A stretch of DNA of 23,583 nt from Synechococcus sp. MED850 (GTDB lineage: Bacteria; Cyanobacteriota; Cyanobacteriia; PCC-6307; Cyanobiaceae). Position numbers and translations under genes: made by a program. The stretch lies in the NCBI GenBank assembly GCA_002700765.1, contig PAEP01000034.1:22224-45806 (forward strand), read 5' to 3'. The notes under the pieces were generated by a model. That model ran no database searches and was not told where the DNA came from. It saw only the letters and a program-made list of their open reading frames with translations. Positions 20,229-23,583 of the stretch are shown here, one piece after another. Each line of letters begins with the position of its first letter. Position 1 is the first letter of the stretch.

Positions 20229-22460
20229 ATGTCCAACACCCCCCGCAGTGTGCGCAGCCAGTGCCCTTATTGCGGAGTGGGCTGTGGTCTGGCACTGATG
20301 CCACCGGCCGAAAAAGGCCACGCTGTTCGACGCGATGCCGAGGGCAACCCGATGTGGTTAGCCCGCGGCGATCGTCAGCATCCTTCAAGCCTGGGCCAGG
20401 TCTGCATCAAGGGAGCCACGGTTGGTGAAACCCTGGCCCGGGGGCGGCTCGATCAACCGCTCTTCCGCCGCAGCATCAACGATGACTTCCAGCCCGTGAG
20501 CTGGGACAGGGCTCTCGCGACGATCACCACGCACATCAAGAGCAGCCTGCAGCTGCGGAACGGAGCGGATGGGATCGCGATGTATGGCTCCGGCCAGTTT
20601 CATACGGAGGACTACTACCTGGCTCAAAAGCTGTTGAAAGGTGCCCTTGGCACGAACAATTTCGACGCGAATTCAAGGCTTTGCATGAGCTCGGCCGTCG
20701 CCGGCTACACCCGCAGCCTTGGCTCCGATGGCCCACCTTGCTGCTACGACGACCTCGATCACTGCAGCGTTGCCTTTCTGATCGGCACCAACACCGCCGA
20801 ATGCCATCCGGTGCTGTTTCAGCGCCTGATCAAACGCAAGCGCCGCAAACCGGGCAGCCTCACGATCGTGGTGGTGGACCCACGCCGCACGGAAACGGCC
20901 AAAGCGGCAGACATCCATCTGCCGATCGCTCCTGGAACGGACCTGGCACTTCTTCATGGCATCGCCCACCTCGTGCTGCGGGACAACGGCCAGGATCCCG
21001 CTTTCATCGACAATCACACCGAGAACTACGACGCCTTCTTTGACGTTGCAGCCCGCTGGACACCGCGGCGTGTGGCTCTGTTCTGCAACATCCCTGAAAA
21101 GCGTCTTCGTGAAGTCGCCCAGCTGTTCCATCGACGGGAAAACGTTCTGAGCCTCTGGTCGATGGGCGTGAACCAACGCAGGGAAGGAACCGCCGTTGTC
21201 AGCGGATTGATCAATCTGCATCTCTTGACCGGTCAGATCGGCACAGAAGGTGCGGGTCCCTTTTCCCTGACCGGTCAACCCAATGCCATGGGAGGCCGGG
21301 AAGCGGGGGGCCTCGCCCATCTGCTGCCTGGGTACCGGCTGATCACTAATAAGGAGCACCGCCAGCAGCTTGAACAGGGCTGGGGATTCCCCGCCGGCAG
21401 CATCAAGGCCCAACCGGGTCTCGCCGCATGGCAACAGGTTGAAGCGATGGAGCGGGGCGAACTGGACCTCTGGTGGATTGCTGCCACCAACCCCCTGGTG
21501 AGCATGCCGGACCTCGATCGGGTGAAAGCTGCCATGCAGCGATGCCCACTCGTCGTTGTGAGTGAGGCCTACGCCAACTCGGAGACATCGCACTATGCCC
21601 ATCTGCTGCTTCCTGCCGCGCAATGGAGTGAAAAAACAGGAGTGATGACGAACTCCGAGCGCCGGGTGACCCACTGCCCTGCATTTCGCCGCTGCCATGG
21701 CCAAAGCCGACCGGACTGGGCCGTGTTTGCGGAGGTTGGCCGTCGCCTCGGTTTCGACGATCAGTTCAGCTACGGCTCATCAGCGGAGGTTTACGCCGAA
21801 TTCACACAGTTGACGAAGGGGCGGTTATGCGACGTGTCTGGACTCAGCCACGACCTTTTGATTCAGGAAGGTCCGCAGCAGTGGCCCTTCCCCACGGGCA
21901 GCGAGCCCTCTACGAAGGGCAAACGTCTTTACTGCGACCGCCAGTTCGCAACGCCAAACGGTCGCGCTCGATTCTGCAGTGATCAACCCCTCGGGCTGGC
22001 CGAACCTCCCTGTGATGCTTATCCCTTGGTGCTCACGGTGGGCCGCTATCTCGGGCAATGGCACACGATGACCCGCACAGGAAAAGTGGAGCGGCTGATG
22101 AAACAGCATCCCGAACCACTGCTTGAGATTCATCCCGACGATGCCCACGCGCTGAATGTGATCAACGGAGGCCTCGCAGCGATCAGCTCCCGACGCGGTC
22201 ACCTCACCGCACGAGCGAAGGTGACGGATCGGATTCGCAAAGGGTTGGTGTTTCTCCCGATGCACTGGGGCTTCACTCAGGAGTTGGCCTGTGAGGCGAA
22301 CAGCCTCATGCACGATGTGTCCTGTCCTGTGTCCAAACAGCCGGAGCTGAAGGCCTGCGCAGTGATCGTTGCTCCGGCTGTTTCAGTGGTGAAGCCGATC
22401 GAGCACAGAGGGAAGAAACGAGAGGCGTTGAGGCGTCTTCTCAACGAAGCACTTCGATGA
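20229..22460 (+). CDS. narB: Ferredoxin-dependent assimilatory nitrate reductase
   Basis: A 743-residue molybdopterin oxidoreductase that reduces nitrate to nitrite in the cytoplasm using ferredoxin. The [4Fe-4S] ligands are Cys12, Cys15, Cys19 and Cys59 (SQCPYCGVGCGL ... GQVCIKG). Cys152 in NSRLCMSSAVAGY is the expected molybdenum ligand. IGTNTAECHPVLFQR, GMNQRR-like SMGVNQRREGT, GQPNAMGGREAGG and the C-terminal MGD-binding domain (LTVGRYLGQWHTMTRTGKVERL, MHWGF) are in the expected order. The length is near the family norm (about 720-750). The frame stays open 20 codons further upstream, but that part is the terminator hairpin, so ATG 20229 is chosen. Its last 20 bases overlap the convergent narM-like gene. 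Confidence 0.98.
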   Translation: MSNTPRSVRSQCPYCGVGCGLALMPPAEKGHAVRRDAEGNPMWLARGDRQHPSSLGQVCIKGATVGETLARGRLDQPLFRRSINDDFQPVSWDRALATITTHIKSSLQLRNGADGIAMYGSGQFHTEDYYLAQKLLKGALGTNNFDANSRLCMSSAVAGYTRSLGSDGPPCCYDDLDHCSVAFLIGTNTAECHPVLFQRLIKRKRRKPGSLTIVVVDPRRTETAKAADIHLPIAPGTDLALLHGIAHLVLRDNGQDPAFIDNHTENYDAFFDVAARWTPRRVALFCNIPEKRLREVAQLFHRRENVLSLWSMGVNQRREGTAVVSGLINLHLLTGQIGTEGAGPFSLTGQPNAMGGREAGGLAHLLPGYRLITNKEHRQQLEQGWGFPAGSIKAQPGLAAWQQVEAMERGELDLWWIAATNPLVSMPDLDRVKAAMQRCPLVVVSEAYANSETSHYAHLLLPAAQWSEKTGVMTNSERRVTHCPAFRRCHGQSRPDWAVFAEVGRRLGFDDQFSYGSSAEVYAEFTQLTKGRLCDVSGLSHDLLIQEGPQQWPFPTGSEPSTKGKRLYCDRQFATPNGRARFCSDQPLGLAEPPCDAYPLVLTVGRYLGQWHTMTRTGKVERLMKQHPEPLLEIHPDDAHALNVINGGLAAISSRRGHLTARAKVTDRIRKGLVFLPMHWGFTQELACEANSLMHDVSCPVSKQPELKACAVIVAPAVSVVKPIEHRGKKREALRRLLNEALR

Positions 22461-22905
22461 ATGCCGCCTCGAGATTGTGGTGGTCATGACCGGGACGCGC
22501 CAGCTTGCAAAGCGCAAAGCGCTCGAGTTCACGCAAGTCAGCCCACGCCCTGTTCGTCAGTTCCACCGAGCGCAATGCTGCAGCCTGCTTGAGCTGATCG
22601 GGCACGACATCCAGACATTGCCAAGCTTCGTTGATCGCCACTGGCAAATCCTTCGCCATTCCCTCTGGCATCGACTTGGTCAGATGGCGTAAGTGATCTC
22701 GCAGCCGCTGCAGAGACGTTGCATCGTCCTGCCAATCCACAAGCTCCTGGCGTTGTTTCTGAGGCATGGCCAGCCAGTGCGTCAGCTTCAACTTGAGGCC
22801 AATCAAATCAAGTTTGCGGCGCACACAGAGCGGAATGCAACGCCACTGGCCGACAAAATCCTGCTCAAACTGGAAACAGTGGCTGGCCTGCGACGAGACT
22901 CCCAT
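22441..22905 (-). CDS. narM: NarM-like nitrate-reductase-associated protein
   Basis: A 154-residue soluble protein. Residues 11-50, FQFEQDFVGQWRCIPLCVRRKLDLIGLKLKLTHW split across the motif, match the conserved pattern of cyanobacterial NarM as I recall it (FxFExDF...RCIPxxVRxKLDxxxxKLxLxxW). The rest is helical and charged. NarM is needed for active nitrate reductase in some cyanobacteria, probably in cofactor insertion or electron transfer; that role is known for relatives, not shown here. Its position beside narB, on the opposite strand with a 20-base 3' overlap, supports the call. ATG 22905 gives the full domain. A 5-bp inverted repeat TGTCA-ATCG-TGACA (22924-22937) lies in its upstream region and could be regulatory. 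Confidence 0.85.
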   Translation of the reverse strand: MGVSSQASHCFQFEQDFVGQWRCIPLCVRRKLDLIGLKLKLTHWLAMPQKQRQELVDWQDDATSLQRLRDHLRHLTKSMPEGMAKDLPVAINEAWQCLDVVPDQLKQAAALRSVELTNRAWADLRELERFALCKLARPGHDHHNLEAAFIEVLR

Positions 22906-22995
22906 TCAGAAAAAGCTGAATCGTGTCAATCGTGACAACGGTGCAAAGGATCAGCAGCGAGATTCGAATTCTGATCTGAAAGATTTCTGAAGCCG

Positions 22996-23166
22996 ATGCG
23001 TCTAGCCATGTCCCTGGGAATGCTTCTTGGCATGACCCATGGTTTGATCGCTGTGGAGACGCCAGCGATGGCCGGAAGCTGGTGGTCGGAAGTTGTAGAA
23101 ACCGTTAATTCTGATACAGATTTTTCTCCTTTTGGTTCCGCGAGTCCTCAAGGGTTTCCATACTGA
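22996..23166 (+). CDS. Possible small exported protein (56 aa)
   Basis: The frame starts MRLAMSLGMLLGMTHGLIAV, a typical short signal peptide, with an AMA-G cleavage site after ETPAMA (residue 26). The mature part would be about 30 residues, GSWWSEVVETVNSDTDF then SPFGSASPQGFPY, rich in aromatic residues and Ser and free of cysteine. I do not recognise it. Support is limited to the convincing signal-peptide design and its place inside the nitrate block; no strong ribosome binding site is seen. It lies 23 bases before the next small gene, on the same strand. Confidence 0.45.
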   Translation: MRLAMSLGMLLGMTHGLIAVETPAMAGSWWSEVVETVNSDTDFSPFGSASPQGFPY

Positions 23167-23189
23167 TTTTCAGATCGAGTGTTCAGTTC

Positions 23190-23495
23190 ATGACCAGCAG
23201 CGCTTCACGCGTCGTCTCACGCAGCCCAATCACCATCGCTGCTGGTTTTATCGGTGCGTTCATCGTGGGCTCTCTTGGCGTCCAGATGGTCCGCCACCAA
23301 TCCGCCGCCCTCGCCACGGCACCAAGCTCTGGCGTGGAACCCGTGATCACCAGCCAGGCCGTTCTCTGGTCCTCACTTGGGGAGCGTGATTTCAGCTCCG
23401 TGCCTGCGAAGGCGGCTGCAACAGCTACCCCTGCTGGCGTTCAGGTCATCGTCGGTTCAGAAGCAACGCTCTGGTCCACCCTGGGTCTGCGCTGA
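23190..23495 (+). CDS. Small membrane-anchored protein with duplicated LWSxLG motif (101 aa)
   Basis: I do not recognise this protein. It has an N-terminal hydrophobic span (about 14-31, ITIAAGFIGAFIVGSLGV) after a short basic, Ser-rich segment, then an Ala/Ser/Val-rich exposed part. The exposed part holds two copies of one motif: PVITSQAVLWSSLGERD (about 50-66) and QVIVGSEATLWSTLGLR at the C-terminus, sharing S-(Q/E)-A-x-LWS-(S/T)-LG. The copies are joined by an Ala-rich linker (VPAKAAATATPAG). The design suggests an anchored protein whose two LWS motifs bind a partner. It sits between narM and moaC, 26 bases before moaC, so it may be cotranscribed with moaC. Confidence 0.7.
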   Translation: MTSSASRVVSRSPITIAAGFIGAFIVGSLGVQMVRHQSAALATAPSSGVEPVITSQAVLWSSLGERDFSSVPAKAAATATPAGVQVIVGSEATLWSTLGLR

Positions 23496-23521
23496 TGTCA
23501 ACCAGACGGTGATTCAGAACG

Positions 23522-23583
23522 ATGAGCGAATCGCTGAGTCACCTCAATGCGTCTGGCACCGTTCACATGGTGGAGGTGGGGGA
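23522..23583 (+). CDS. moaC: Cyclic pyranopterin monophosphate synthase, 5' end (3' end outside window)
   Basis: Twenty complete codons are visible at the window edge, reading MSESLSHLNASGTVHMVEVG. The LSHLNASGxxHMVEV pattern is the characteristic MoaC N-terminus (E. coli has LTHINAAGEAHMVDV). MoaC acts together with MoaA to make the cyclic pyranopterin precursor of the molybdenum cofactor, which matches moaA, mobA and narB in the same window. Too little of the gene is visible to judge the catalytic region. Confidence 0.85.
   Translation, partial: MSESLSHLNASGTVHMVEVG

Noticed and set aside
20673..21704. 343-codon open frame antisense to narB
   Set aside because: No motif or start signal; it is fully explained by narB on the plus strand.
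22924..22937. TGTCA-ATCG-TGACA as an NtcA site for narM
   Set aside because: The half-sites are GT-N8-AC rather than GTA-N8-TAC, so it does not fit NtcA; it is kept only as a small inverted repeat near narM.
1..23583. CRISPR arrays, tRNA genes, insertion sequences or integrase/att sites
   Set aside because: No regularly spaced repeats, no tRNA-like fold with a CCA end and no transposase or recombinase motif were seen on either strand.

Overview
The window reads as a chromosomal stretch of a marine picocyanobacterium, most likely a Synechococcus of the oceanic (sub-cluster 5.1) type. The base composition is moderately GC-rich and the genes are tightly packed, with several 4-bp ATGA overlaps. 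The gene set is cyanobacterial: urease, a single-polypeptide nitrate permease of the NrtP type, a ferredoxin-type nitrate reductase NarB, a NarM-like partner, molybdenum cofactor genes and a DUF1400 hydrolase. The genus is inferred from gene content and was not confirmed by a search. I saw no tRNA, rRNA, CRISPR array, insertion sequence or phage gene.

Layout. (1) 1-1995, plus strand: 3' end of ureB and complete ureC. (2) 2000-4664: an exported DUF1400-type alpha/beta hydrolase (minus), a divergent class I glutamine amidotransferase (plus) and a 70-residue unknown protein (plus) preceded by an exact NtcA-type palindrome. (3) 4702-9906, minus strand: an aspartate/ornithine carbamoyltransferase-family protein with an altered substrate pocket, a long asparagine synthetase-like amidotransferase, an M20-type N-carbamoyl-amino-acid hydrolase and a DUF1028 protein. 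The last two are coupled by an ATGA overlap. (4) 10081-11787, minus strand: a sodium:solute symporter with DUR3-like features, flanked on both sides by overlapping tiny membrane-protein frames of 46 and 49 residues. (5) 11974-15289, plus strand: a circularly permuted ATP-grasp, an alpha-E protein and a transglutaminase-like protein in one overlapping operon, a known but functionally unresolved trio. (6) 15277-16657: a cupin-like protein (minus) and a beta-carbonic anhydrase with a twin-arginine signal (plus). (7) 16683-23583: the nitrate block, with moaA and mobA (minus), nrtP and narB (plus), a narM-like gene (minus), two small unknown plus-strand genes and the 5' end of moaC.

How the genes fit together. 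Most of the window concerns nitrogen. Urease releases ammonia from urea. NrtP imports nitrate, NarB reduces it to nitrite, and MoaA, MoaC and MobA build the bis-MGD molybdenum cofactor NarB needs. Exact GTA-N8-TAC palindromes, the recognition pattern of the nitrogen regulator NtcA, lie between mobA and nrtP and upstream of the 70-residue gene. The carbamoyl-chemistry genes and the symporter could serve uptake and breakdown of a ureide or carbamoylated compound, but the substrate cannot be read from sequence.

Most worth following up: the non-canonical carbamoyltransferase paired with an asparagine synthetase homolog; the two overlapping microproteins around the symporter; the terminator-like hairpin placed just ahead of narB; the mutually exclusive hairpins ahead of nrtP; and the two small proteins inserted between narM and moaC.
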